A DNA stretch of 64,000 nt from Paguma larvata (taxonomy: Eukaryota; Chordata; Mammalia; Carnivora; Viverridae), in assembly GCA_030068075.1 (NCBI GenBank), contig CM057843.1:44027832-44091831 (forward strand). The letters run 5' to 3'. Of the stretch, positions 1 to 11,039 are shown in pieces. Each line of letters opens with the position of its first letter. The first letter of the stretch is position 1. The translations under genes were made by a program, and so were the position numbers. The notes below the pieces were generated by a model that was given only the letters and a program-made list of their open reading frames with translations, did not search any database and was not told the DNA's origin.

Positions 1-600
1 CACAGAAGACCTGGGGTCTTTTCTGTCTTGGATAAGGGCAAACAGAGCCAGGCTCCTCAGGTCCCTTGGGGAAGCCCAGCCTGCACCTGATTCAGAAAAC
101 TTCCCCCAGCCCGATCCCCCTCCATCATCACTCAACCCAGTTCTGCCACCAACGTATTGTATGAACTTGGACACCACCCCTGGGAGCTGGAATGTCCCTA
201 ACTATAAAATGGTGGTATGTCATCTCTACCTATCCTGCCTCTGGAAGCGCTTGTGAGAATAAAATGGGACCTGAAAGGATGATTCCCACCCCAATGCCAG
301 ACTTGCCCCCTAGACAGCAAACCTGAGAGAGCTAAAAGTGCTGGCACATGAAGGAACGAGTGCAGGAGAGGCTGGACTGAAACCAAGAGAAGTACCTGGG
401 AGTGAAGCATGAGTGCAGGCGAGTGTGGGAAATCTAGAAAGGTTTCCAGGTGAGACAGGTACCAGACGCCTACAGACCCCTATCCATCCTCTGGTGTTCA
501 GCACCCCCACCCCCAAACATCACTGTCTGAGATAATTCCAAAGAGGCAGGAAAATAGATGTAAGTAGATCACCGAAGCACCTCCCCACCATTCATGCAAC
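1..600. other. Intergenic, nothing recognised
   Basis: Unique-looking non-coding sequence with no gene or repeat that I can name. Confidence 0.5.
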
Positions 601-740
601 ACATATGTACTGGACATTGATTGTGCACAGGCTTTGTGCTACATTCAAGGACACAGAGCTGACTGAGATCACTCCCTGCCCTCAAAGAGCTCACTGCCTA
701 ATGAGGGGAGACAGGCATACGAATAAAATGAGTCTAAGAA
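600..740. repeat. Ancient LINE (L3/CR1-like) fragment
   Basis: Phrases such as tactggacattgattgtgcac and ctgccctcaaagagctcact are typical of very old L3/CR1-like repeats. Weak. Confidence 0.35.
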
Positions 741-869
741 GCATACAGGTGCCCTGGGAGACATCCATACACGGCGCTAGGGGGCTCAGACCCCCAAGTG
801 GTCAGTTCTACATCCGGGGCATGGAAAGACTTCATGGAGAAGGTGACTCTTGAGCCACCCATCTTCCAT

Positions 870-985
870 GCTAGAGGAAAAAGCATCAGGCCGACCTGGA
901 TTCTAATCCCGGCTTTGCCACTGGACTTACTGGGGAACCTGAAAGAAGTTACTCTGAGCTTCACTGTCCTTACCTGGAAATAGGA
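870..985. repeat. MIR fragment
   Basis: Has the MIR-type text: acctggattctaatcccggc, a Cys-poor core, then a decayed 'cctcactgt' segment. Confidence 0.6.
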
Positions 986-999
986 CTTTGTGATAAGAA

Positions 1000-1169
1000 A
1001 GAAAGAAGGGTGGGGAGGGGGAAGAGAGAGCAGGAGACAGAGAATCCAAAGCAGGCTCCAGGCTCCGAGCTATCAGCGCAGAGCCTGAGTGGGGCTCAAA
1101 CTCACAAGCTGTGAGATCATGACCTGAGCCAAAGTCAGGTACTCAACCGACTGAGCCACTCAGGCGCCT
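1000..1169 (-). repeat. SINEC (tRNA-Lys SINE), 5' part reversed
   Basis: Reversed SINE ending ctgagccactcaggcgcc. The tail is eroded. Confidence 0.85.
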
Positions 1170-1185
1170 CTCATCCTGTATTTTA

Positions 1186-1396
1186 TGTTTTTTGTTTTGT
1201 TTTTTTAATTTTTATTTTTGAGAGAGAGTGTGAGCAGGGGAGGGGCAGAGAGAGAGCGAGGCAGACACAGAATCTGAAGCAGGCTCCAGCTCCAAACTGT
1301 CAGCACAGAGCCTGATGCGGGGGTCGAACCCACAGACTGTGAGATCACAACCTGAGCCGAAGTCGGACGCTTAACCAACTAAGCCACTAGGCGCCC
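1186..1396 (-). repeat. SINEC with 16-bp target-site duplication
   Basis: Complete reversed SINE flanked by perfect copies of ctcatcctgtatttta at 1170-1185 and 1397-1412. It landed directly beside the older SINE to its left. Confidence 0.92.
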
Positions 1397-1654
1397 CTCA
1401 TCCTGTATTTTAAAAGGAAAGAAAGAAAGATAATTGGGCTTACCCCACCCAATGGCTCTGTCGGTTGCAAGAGAAAATGAAATAGTGGCCAAGAAAGGGC
1501 CTTGGAACCCAAGGAGTGGGGTGCAGATTCTGCTCATTGGTGTTCTCCACCTGGTTGCTGCCTCCTCGAGGACTAAACACCAAACGGAACCCCCAGAGGC
1601 GAAACTTGGCCTTCCTTTTCCAGCTCAGGGATCTACCAGAAAAAGAACCTCTGT

Positions 1655-1769
1655 GGAGCACCTGGCTGGCTCAGCCAGAAGAGCATGTAACTCTTGATCT
1701 CGGGATTGTGAGTTCCAGCCCCACACTAAATTACTAAAAGATAAAATAAACTTTAAAAAAAAGAAAAAA
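1655..1769 (+). repeat. Short old SINEC
   Basis: Short form (head, B-box-like gtgagttcc, A-rich tail) with decayed flanking repeats agaaaaagaacctctg and agaaaaacagcctctg. Confidence 0.8.
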
Positions 1770-2080
1770 GAAAAACAGCCTCTGCCTCCCCCTCAGCATC
1801 CTTGTCTGTTCCTAAGCTTCTGGACACCCAGGACACCAGGAAGATGCTTCTGATGGAAGAGTGAGAAAATCCCCACTTCCTGCCTGCTTCTTCCGACCCA
1901 TACCCTTACTGGCTTGTTGCTTAGTCTCTTACCCTCCTTATTGGTTCCGTTTCAAATCTTTACTGGGTTCAGGCTAGCTTCTTAGAGAATTGATAGTCCT
2001 GCCCTCAAAGAAACCCCAATCTTATGGGCTTGCTCTAGAGATTATCTTATCTGTTGGAGTAGGTAAAATATACATAATAG

Positions 2081-2294
2081 GGGGCGCCTGGGTGGCTCAG
2101 TTTCTTAAACATCCGACTCTTAATTTCTGCTCAGGTTGTGATCTCAGGGTCATTGAGTCCTGAGTCTCTGACCATGGAACCTACTTAAAATTCTCTCTCT
2201 CTCTCTCTCTCTCTCTCTTTTCTGCCCCTCCCCTGCTTGCATGCATTCTCTTGTGCACTCTCCTTCTCTCTCTCTAATAAAAAAAAATTTTTTA
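2081..2294 (+). repeat. SINEC
   Basis: Starts ggggcgcctgggtggctcag, contains a long pure (CT)n run at about 2192-2218, flanked by atacataata-like sequence. Confidence 0.9.
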
Positions 2295-2306
2295 ATACAT
2301 ATAATA

Positions 2307-2520
2307 GGGGTGCCTGGGTAGCTCAATTGATTAAGCATCTTACTTTTGATTTCGGCTCAAGTCATGATCTCACAGTTTCGTGAGTTCAAGCCCCACGTTG
2401 GGCTATGCGCTAACAGTAGATCAGCTGAGGGAGATTCTCCCTCTCTCTCTCTGCTCTTCCCCTACTCACACTTTCTCTGTCTTGCTCAAAAATAAGTAAT
2501 AAATAATAAAACTTAAAAAA
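2307..2520 (+). repeat. SINEC, tandem neighbour
   Basis: Older copy in the same orientation as its left neighbour; shares the atacataata-like boundary sequence. Confidence 0.9.
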
Positions 2521-2652
2521 ATACACATAATAAGGAAAGCTAACACTTAATGAACACAAGCCATATGGGTCTAAGTGTTTCACTCATGTACATCACAACA
2601 ATCTCATGAAGTAGGAGTTATCATTATCCCTTTTTAAGATAGGGAAAGGATG

Positions 2653-2863
2653 CGGCACCTGGGCGGCTCTGTCAGTTAAGTGGCCAACTTCAGCTCAGGT
2701 TATGATCTCGCGGTCTGTGAGTTCGAGCCCCGCATCGGGCTCTGTGCTGACGGCTCAGAGCCTGAAGCCTGCTTTGGATTCTGTGTCTCCCTCTATCTCT
2801 GTCCTTCCCCTGCTCACGCTCTGTCTCTATGTCTCTCAAAAATAAATAAATGTTTAAAAAAAA
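2653..2863 (+). repeat. SINEC
   Basis: Near-consensus copy flanked by taagatagggaa duplicates. Confidence 0.9.
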
Positions 2864-3251
2864 TTAAGATAGGGAAGGGAAACTAAAACACAGAAAGGTA
2901 CGTAACTTACTCAAGGTCACACAACAAGTAAGTAGAAAAACAGGGGTCTGAACCCATGCAGTCTGGCTCCAGAGTCTATATAATTAACTCTTATGTTTTA
3001 CAACTTTCCAAACAGCAGTCAGAAGTACTCTAAACAATTGCCAAGGGAAGTAGACTATGGGACAGAGTGCAAGATGGGTGTAGAGGAGGAGAGTGGAAGT
3101 GGCATTGACATGGAAATAGGCCCCAGACCGCCCCATAACTTTGGCTTCCCAGCCCCTCCCTGGCTGCCCTGGACTTCCCACTGTGCCTACACTCAATAGG
3201 GACCTTAACTCCCTTCCATGTCTGCTGATGTCCAGACCCCAGGTAGAGCAT

Positions 3252-3270
3252 CCTCCAGGGGGCGCTGCAG
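3252..3270 (+). promoter_or_regulatory. Candidate CTCF site, forward
   Basis: CCTCCAGGGGGCGCTGCAG matches the CTCF core (CCAnnAGGGGGCGC type) closely. Binding is inferred from the motif only. Confidence 0.5.
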
Positions 3271-3519
3271 GTGTGCTCTGAGCAATGGCACATCTATCAG
3301 TATAGCTGCCTCCTTGTGCACCAGGGCCCGGTACTTGGAGAGAACAGATCAGGAGAGCTAGGATCTCCAGAGACCCCACAGGACAGAGGGAAGTCTAGTT
3401 CAGAGGCTAGAGCCTCAGTCCTTCCCTCAGGACATGTGGCTCGAGAAATGGACACCCAGACAGGATGGGGAGGGGAGAGGAGAGCCCATTTGCAGTTGAG
3501 CTGGCCAGGATCCAGTTTC

Positions 3520-3660
3520 AGATCTCCAGTCTAACCAGCTCGGCCACTTGCCAGTTTTGTGGCCACTTCCCCTTCCTCAGCTTCAGTTTTACCATCTGTA
3601 AAATGGGGGAGGGGAACTCATTGAATTGTGAACCCCCTTCCAGCTTGGGCAGTCTAGGAA
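3520..3660 (-). repeat. MIR fragment
   Basis: Contains agttttaccatctgtaaaat and cttcctcagcttcag, the MIR 3' core. Confidence 0.65.
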
Positions 3661-3664
3661 TCTA

Positions 3665-4320
3665 GAATCTCTGGAGTCTTTTTGCCTGGTCCCAGACCCC
3701 ATGCCAGCATGGCTTCCAACCCTCCAGAGTTTGCACTGTTTCCAGGCCAACTGGCACCCACGGAATCACTTTCTCATTGGTCAAAGAATGTGTAGGAGAC
3801 AAGCCAAGCGAGTGGTGTTGAGTCCTGTGAGAGTTCTGTTACTGCCCAGAGAGGTAATGAGGCTCACTCAAGGGCATACAGCTAGTAGTTAATAGAGCCA
3901 AGACTTAACCCAAATATAGTGACTACCTGCTACAGACTTAGTGCCCTGAGCCATGCTTTCTCTGTTGCCAGAGCACTGCCAGTGAGCCATGGGCCAAAGA
4001 CTCAAGGAGGTTGGGGTAGGAGATGAAGGAGGTACATACAACCTGGAAGAATCCATGCAGATGACACTTGCAAAAGTACAGACACAGAGGGGACTCTGGG
4101 AGGAGAGTGACAGATATGAGGAAGGGGAAATTATTAGCCCTGCCTCCTGACACACGTTAAGTCAGAGAGCAGGGTACCTGCTTGCCAGGGTGCCTCTTGG
4201 CCTGATAGATCAGAAGCCCAGAATCAGAGTAGACCCCGTGTCCTTCTCCCACAGGACCTCCAGGCCTCTAGGCCCTGCCTCCTACGCCCCCAAGTCTGGG
4301 GAACAGAGTGCTACCTACCT
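3665..4320. other. Intergenic, with a possible MIR near 3840-3900
   Basis: The stretch gaggtaatgaggctcactca is MIR-like. The rest is unassigned. Confidence 0.4.
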
Positions 4321-4323
4321 CTT

Positions 4324-4490
4324 AGAGAACTCCAAAGAGACTCTACCAAGGGGCTACTGAACCCAGACTGACCCTTCGAAAGGGTTCTAAGCTTAGACAG
4401 ACTCCACAGAGGAGTCCTCAGACTTAGCAAAACCCCAGAAAGAGGCCCTGGGATCCAGAGAAATCCCCAATTTGCATATACACAGGGGCT
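4324..4490 (+). repeat. Decayed ~31-bp tandem repeat
   Basis: Related units start at about 4324, 4365, 4395, 4426 and 4457 (steps 41, 30, 31, 31). Each begins AGA/AGC, then an ACTCC/ACCCC block, then GAG/AGG..CCT. Several are preceded by CTTAG. Confidence 0.5.
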
Positions 4491-4819
4491 CTTATTCCCT
4501 GGCTGTATACCTCCCCTTTCCACACCAGCACTAAGAGTTCACAAATATTCCCAGTCATGCCTTCTCTATATCCCCAGACCTCTCGCCCGGCCCCCTCATC
4601 CTGTGCCAAGAGCCAGAATCTCCTCACACCCACCTTTATGCCTCATCCTTTCTGCCTCCCCACCCCTGTCCACTTCACCCCAGCCTCCCTCTTTTCCTTA
4701 CCCAGGAGAACATCCTGGCCTGAGGGGCGTCCTAAACTTGGCGGTAATGAGGCATCCCAACCCCACCGGGGAAAAGTGGGGAAGGGGCCTCCAGGAAAGG
4801 TGAGTGTATTGTAAATGAG

Positions 4820-4935
4820 GAAGGGGAAAGGGAGCAACTCTGGCCTCCATTTCCTCATCTGCAAAATGGGAATGATACTACACATACGTCATAGGGTTGT
4901 TATGATAACCTGTACAGAGTGCTTGCTTTTACCTC
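4820..4935. repeat. MIR fragment
   Basis: The segment catttcctcatctgcaaaat and the following gggttgttatgataa are MIR-type. Confidence 0.65.
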
Positions 4936-4994
4936 ATTTAATAAATAGATTGGAAAAACATACTGAGATACCACTTTATATCCACCAGATTGGT

Positions 4995-5230
4995 TAAAAA
5001 ATGTTTTTAATATTTATATATTTATTTTGAGAGAGAGAGAGCATGCACACCTCATGCGTGCAGAGGGAGCAGGGGAGGAACAGAGAGCAAGGAAGAGAGA
5101 GAGAATCCAAGCATGCTCCAAATTGTCAGCACAGAGCCCAGCGAGGGACTCCATCTCACAAACCGTGAGGTCATGACCTGAGCCAAAAATTAAGAGTTGG
5201 ATGCTTAACCGACTGAGCCACCCAAGTGCC
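4995..5230 (-). repeat. SINEC inserted in L1
   Basis: Reversed SINE ending gagccacccaagtgcc. Flanks ccagattggtta and ccagattagta are the duplicated target. Confidence 0.88.
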
Positions 5231-5369
5231 CCAGATTAGTAAAAATTTTAAATACTGAGTACCAAGTGTGGAGTAAGGGGACTGTCACCTAATGCCAGGA
5301 AGAAAACAAATTTGTACAACTGCTTGTAAGGAACCAACAATTCTACCCTAAGGTATATACCTTCTAGAA

Positions 5370-5400
<31 letters not shown>
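5370..5400 (+). repeat. (TG)n microsatellite
   Basis: Fifteen uninterrupted TG units. Confidence 0.95.
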
Positions 5401-5402
<2 letters not shown>

Positions 5403-5824
5403 CCAAAACACATATATGAGTGTTCACAGCAGCATTATTCAAAATAGCCAAACACTAGCATCAGTAGTAAAATGGATAAATCTGTAGTTGAATGACCTAT
5501 TGATGTACCAACAACATAGATGAATCACAAATTGAGCAAGAGATTACTATCGTAAGATTCTATTTATAAAGAATTCAAAAAGAGGCAAAACTAATCTATG
5601 GTTTTAGAAATCAGGATAGGAATTACTCTGGGGGAGAATGGTGGAAGTAGTACTAGAAAGGGCCTCACGGGTTCCGAGCGATGTTTATTATTTAGTTACA
5701 TGGTGTATTCGCCTTATGAATCATGGAGCTAAACATTTCTTGTTTCTGCACTTTTCTGTATGTATGTTGTACTTTCATGTTTTTTAAGAGAAAACTTTTT
5801 GTTTAATTTTTTAAAAGACTGCTG

Positions 5825-6290
5825 GCTCTTAAGTAGGCTGCCTGGACTAGATTCTTGGCAGTAGGTTTCGGATAAGTGAGTACACCTCTCTGTGCCTCGG
5901 CGTCCTCATCCACCGCATTAAGTGACCCTTATGTAGGGTGGCTATCATGATTAAATGAATGAGTATGTGTAAAACGCTTACAGTGGTGCCTGCTATATAC
6001 TAAGTACCCAGTGAGTGTTGGTCAGTAGCCATGACCAGCCAAGTGAGCAAGATTAAGAGCCTGGAGCCAAAATGCCTGAACTAAAACCTGGATTTGCCAT
6101 TTACTAGCTCTGTGACTTTGGCCAAGTGACATCCTCCCTCTTATCCTTAAATACCCTCAGTTGTAAAGGAGGGCTAATGGTGGCCCAGCCTGATAGGATT
6201 GACTGTGTGAGAACTTACAGAAACAATGCATAGAGGCGCTTAGCACAGTGCCCACGACAGAGTAAGGCTCAATACATGTCAGCTGTTATT
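5825..6290. repeat. Two adjacent MIR fragments
   Basis: Two successive MIR-like blocks (about 5825-6020 and 6050-6290), each with a 'gactttggccaagtgac' or 'ctctgtgcctcggcgtcctc' type core and an 'aatgagtat' style end. Confidence 0.6.
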
Positions 6291-6299
6291 ATTATTGAT

Positions 6300-7110
6300 C
6301 ACCATGGTAACCCTATAAACCCATTTTATAGATGGTGCTCCAGGTAGTTAGTAAAAAGGCTGGCTAAAGGTCACATGCAACTAAATGTGATTTAAACCCA
6401 GCTGTGTGATGATGGAACCCAGGCTCCAACTGGCATCCCCACACCACCTCCAGAGGCACCAAAGCCTTGGAGACTTTTGCCCAAACCCAAACAGCACCTC
6501 TTCCTCTTGCCAGTCCGCCCTCTGCAGCTGAAGCTCTTGTCTCCGAAAGCTTCCCTGCCTGGCAGGCTCTCGCACCAAGCTGACAGTTCTGCTACCCTCC
6601 GTTAGAGTGCTGGGGATGTAGCCCAGAGCCCAGCTAGCCCCGGCTGTGTGAAGACAGGGTCTCAGAGAGAAGCCACGTTGCCTGCCAGGGCTTCTGGTTG
6701 CCAGAGGCCTCTTCTACTGCAGTCTTTGATCTTCCTTGCCCTGAGAGAGGTAGGGGTAGTCCTAAAGATGACTGATGAGGACTGGAGAGATCTTGAGGAC
6801 AAAGAGATAGGGCCGCGGAGGCCCAGAAAGAAGGGCCAACCTGCCTGGAGCCCCTAATCCACATAGCCCCCACCTTCGCCTCTCCTGAAACCTGGATTCC
6901 TCGCAGCCTCACCCCCTCAGTCCTCACGGTGTCCAGAGGCTTGATGCTTGGAGCCAGTAATCCTCAAGATCTGTGCAGTCTGTTCCTCACCCCCACCCAG
7001 TCTTGATGATCTAAAAAGCAGCGGCAGTTGGGCCCCACGCCAGGGAAAGCAAGGCAGCCCGCAATGGAGAGAAATTTGGCCTCAGGTTGGAGTACACAGG
7101 CTGTGGGGCA
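6300..7110. other. Intergenic, nothing recognised
   Basis: Non-coding, moderately GC-rich, with no gene or repeat that I can name. Confidence 0.4.
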
Positions 7111-7114
7111 GGGA

Positions 7115-7300
7115 GCTCCTGTCTTAGGCATCGCTAGGGGTTCAAATCCCAGCTTGGTCCTGATTACCCAGGTACTGTGGGCGTGTCACTTTGTCAGGAT
7201 GGTCCTCAATTTCTGCATCTGTAAAATGGGGAGTTCGGTCCCTACCTCACTCTGCAGGGCTGTTACAGAGGATCAGATGAGGCTACCTATGTAAGTGTAA
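7115..7300. repeat. MIR fragment
   Basis: The text caatttctgcatctgtaaaa and ctctgcagggctgttacaga is typical of MIR. Confidence 0.65.
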
Positions 7301-7412
7301 GGACATAGATACCTGAAAGCAAGTCACCAATTAGTGGTGTCATTATAGTGACCTTTTTTGATTCTAAGATTCTATGATGGCTTTGAGGTGGAAGGATAGA
7401 AAGAAGGGGCGA

Positions 7413-7631
7413 GGGGCACCTGGGTGGCTCAGTCGGTTAAGCGGCCGACTTCGGCTCGGGTCATGATCTCGCGGCCTGTGAGTTCGAGCCCTGCGTTGGG
7501 CTCTGTGCTGATGGCTCAGAGCCTGGAGCCTGCTTCGGATCCTGTGTCTCCCTCTCTCTCTGCCCTTCTCCTGCTCACGCTCTGTCTCTATGTCTCAAAA
7601 ATAAATAAATGTTAAAAAAAAAATTTTTTTT
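7413..7631 (+). repeat. SINEC
   Basis: Near-consensus copy flanked by aaagaaggggcgagg and aaagaaggggagagg. Confidence 0.92.
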
Positions 7632-7639
7632 AAAGAAAG

Positions 7640-9105
7640 AAGGGGAGAGGGTACTAAAAAGGGGAAGGCCAAGAGAGGGTGGGACTGAATATGGAGTTGG
7701 ACACAGAGACGGAAGGCAGAGGAAGATGAATAGATATGATAAAATGAAGAACCTGGGAGGGATGGGGGGAGATTTATAGATAGATATGAAACCAAAGATC
7801 CCAGTCCAGACTCCTCCTCTGCATTCGTTCATTCATTCGCTCATTCATTCTTCATATGAAGACTGAGGCTGTGGCTGCCAAACTGGACCAGGTCTCAGAG
7901 CCTGCATCTAGCCAGAGGCCTGCTCCTAGCAGCACCTAAGGGTTCTTGGAGGGTGATAGACTGGAGGGAAGGAGGGTCTCTGTAGCTCCAGGTATCCTCT
8001 TCCTCAGATCAGACCCCCAGGTTCACAAACCAAAGGCAGAGGTAGGGGAGCAACTAGCTCCTAGGAATGCATGTCCCCTTCTGTACTCCCACCCTGACTC
8101 TCATTAAGGAATGGGAGGGGGACCCAATAGGACTGGGTTCAGAGAACTAGTTGTTTGATGGTATTGGAAAACCCACACATCAGAATTGGTGTCAGAATCG
8201 TAAGAAGCATTAGGGTGGAACCCAGAAAGAGAGGAGGAAACCCACCCCCACCCCCCACCCCCCGCCGTCTTTTATGAAGGCTTCATCACAGAGGCAAGAT
8301 TAATTAAATCATTGGCCAATGGTGACTGAACTCAATCTCCTGCACCTCTCCCCTCCCCAGAGGTAGGGGGTTGAAACAGTTCCCACTCTCTGATCTCTGG
8401 GGTGTCTCCCTGGCAACCAGCCCCCAGCCTCAAGTTACCTAGGGGCTTTCCAAAAGTCACCTCATTGACATAACAAAAGACACCTTGAAGGCCCTCAGCA
8501 CTTAGGAAATTCCAAGGGTTTTAGAAGCTCTGTGCCAGGAACAAAGAAAGACCAAAAATATATTTCATATCAAAACATCACACCTCCCAAGGACCCTCTC
8601 TGGGATTTCCACCAATTTCACAACTGGGTAGAAAGTGACAGGTCCAAGTAACCCCATTCCCCCCCACATTAGGAGACATACAAGCTTTCTCACCTCATCC
8701 TCCAGGCCAGCTTTCTGCCTATTATACCTCTCCCTGAGCCTCAGTTTCCCCATCTATACAATGAGGAGGTTGAACTTGGTAATCTAAGAACCAGCCTAGT
8801 TTTAAGCTTCTCTCTTCCAAGGAGATCCAACTCTGCTCCTGTCATACCTTCTGGCTGTGCCTGTCCTGTTTGGCCTCCTGAATGTCAGGTGAATGCCTGT
8901 CATGATGAGGAATTTCAGGAACTTTGGGACCCTCCAGGATGGCAATGGGGGTAAGACAAGGGAACAGAAGGAAGATCGAGGAGCAATCTTAACTTGGTCT
9001 TAACTTGGTCCCCACCTCTCTCCTGAGCCCAGGTGAGACATGTTGATATAAGAGCACCTCATCTATCCACACCCCTAGCTCACCTTATCCTTAGAAGTGA
9101 TCTGG
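7640..9105. other. Intergenic; part may be an old LTR fragment
   Basis: About 8255-8580 (cttttatgaaggcttcatca, attccaagggttttagaagc) resembles an old solo LTR of the ERVL/MaLR group. The family was not identified and no viral gene is visible. Confidence 0.3.
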
Positions 9106-9110
9106 GAATG

Positions 9111-9293
9111 GGGCGCCTGGGTGGCTCAGTTGGTTAAGCGTCTGTCTTCAGCTCAGGTCATGATCTCACGGTTCGTGGATTCGAACCCTACGTTGGCCTC
9201 TTTACTGTCTGCTTGGAGCCTGCTTTGGATCCTCTGTCTCCCTCCCTCTCTGCTCCTCCCTCCGCCTCAAGATTAATTAATTAATTAAAAAAA
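9111..9293 (+). repeat. SINEC
   Basis: Short tail of ttaattaattaatt; flanked by aagtgatctggga and aagtgatccggga. Confidence 0.9.
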
Positions 9294-9299
9294 AGTGAT

Positions 9300-11030
9300 C
9301 CGGGAAGAACAGAAAATCTAAGGGTTGGAGGTAAGGGACTTCTGAATGAAATCGCTTGGGCTTTCTCTTTAGCTACTCCAGTTAGGACCAGGATTCATTC
9401 ACCATAGTGCAGAATTCTCCCCCCTTTTCACACTTCATGGGGATGTAGCCAAAGTCTCCTCTAGGACTCTTGCAGCTGACCCCTTCTGCCCCTTCTAGGT
9501 TTACATGCCATCGGCTCCCTCACTGGATCTTTGAGTTCAAGTTACAAAAGCCCCGGGGACAGCCCCAGTGTCCCCAAAGGCAGCACAGCCAATGTCAGCA
9601 ATGGGTACTGAGTCTTCCACTGAATCTAAAGAGTATGGAGCAAACTGTTGGTACAGTGGTCCAAACTTCCAGGGGGTAGTAAACAGAGGCATGTGTGGAC
9701 CTTTCTTTTCACTTTGGTGTTTGACTGCTTGGCTGTCCCTCCAGAGTTGGCACTCCCGGCACAAGAGGTCCTGTCGCTGTGTATGCTGCCCCCAGGTGGA
9801 CAATGCTAGTACTGATAGCATTCACAATGGGTCTCCTGGGGAATGGGCATTGTACTAGGTGCTGAAGGTTCCAAAGGAGCAGGCCTTCAGAAGAGCTTGT
9901 GGCCAGAGAGGGAGACCTGCAGGTAAACACACCATGATCAGTGCTAGGTAACAAAAAGAAACGTGCTGGATGCCAAGAAAGCACAGAGGAGCCCGGAGTG
10001 CATGATTAGAGAGAACTTCAAAGGGAAGTGATGTGGGATCTGTGTCTTGAAAGATAAGTAGAAATTTACAATCTAGAGGAAATTACCTAACCCCCTTAAT
10101 CCTCAGTTTCCTCAGTATAAAGGGTTGGTGTAAAGATTAGAGGGAAAATTATGTAAAGGGCTTATTACTATGTCTAGTACATAATTAGCACTCAGAAAAC
10201 TTATATATTATATGATTTTTAGGAATTGGCTCCGATGGTGGGGGCTGGCAGGTCTGTAATTTGTAGGCAGACTGGCAGCTGGAGACTCTTGTGGGATTTC
10301 TGTTCCAGTCCTGAGGCAGAATTCTTTCTTTTCTGAGAAACCTCCATTTTTCTCTCCTAAGGCCTTCAACTGATTGGATGAGGCTCACCAGCATTACAAA
10401 TGCATTACGATCCTTTTTCTCAAAGCCAACTGATTGTAAATGCTAATTACATCTACAGAATACCTTCACAGCAACATCTAGATTAGCATTTGACCCAATT
10501 ACTGGACGCCGTAACCTAACCAAGTTGACACAGAAAATTAACCATCACAAAGGTCATTCCAAGTAGAGGCTACTCCAGACAGGGACTATGTTACATTTTT
10601 CTACTTGATTATGCTTTCTGAGAAGTCACTCTTTGTTAAATGGGACTATGTTCGAATATTACAATTTAGAGCACAATTTACAGAGACATAAACTATGTAA
10701 AATCACCATAACATCTTAAAGTTAAAAGGGATCTTGTAGCTCATTGAGTATAATCCTCATTTTGGAGAGCTCTCTCTTACAACATACTTAGAAAACGGTC
10801 ATCTAGACTCCAACATTCCAGTGGTAGGAAAAGTCCCTAGATCCTAAGAATGTCCGTTCTTGACCAGCTCTAATTGGAAACTTTTTTTTACATGGTACTT
10901 TCTTACACCAGCACCTCTTTTATTAATTGTTCCTTTTTACTTATCAAAGACAAATCTTATCCTGAATTTTTCCCATCCTTGAATAGAATACTTCCTTAAT
11001 TGCCCTAAATGTTTATTTATCAAGTCAAAT
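9300..11030. other. Intergenic, nothing coding recognised
   Basis: Open frames of up to 96 codons near 9470-9980 overlap one another on both strands and match no family that I know. Confidence 0.4.
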
Positions 11031-11039
11031 TTCTTTCCT

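Larger units (their letters stand above)
4945..5810 (+). repeat. L1 3' fragment, sense, interrupted by a SINE
   Basis: Contains decayed L1 ORF2-end/3' phrases (catactgagataccactt, agcattattcaaaatagcca). Split by the SINE at 4995-5230. Confidence 0.7.

Noticed and set aside
4469..4476. ATTTGCAT octamer as a POU-factor site
   Set aside because: A single 8-mer in intergenic DNA is expected by chance and has no supporting context.
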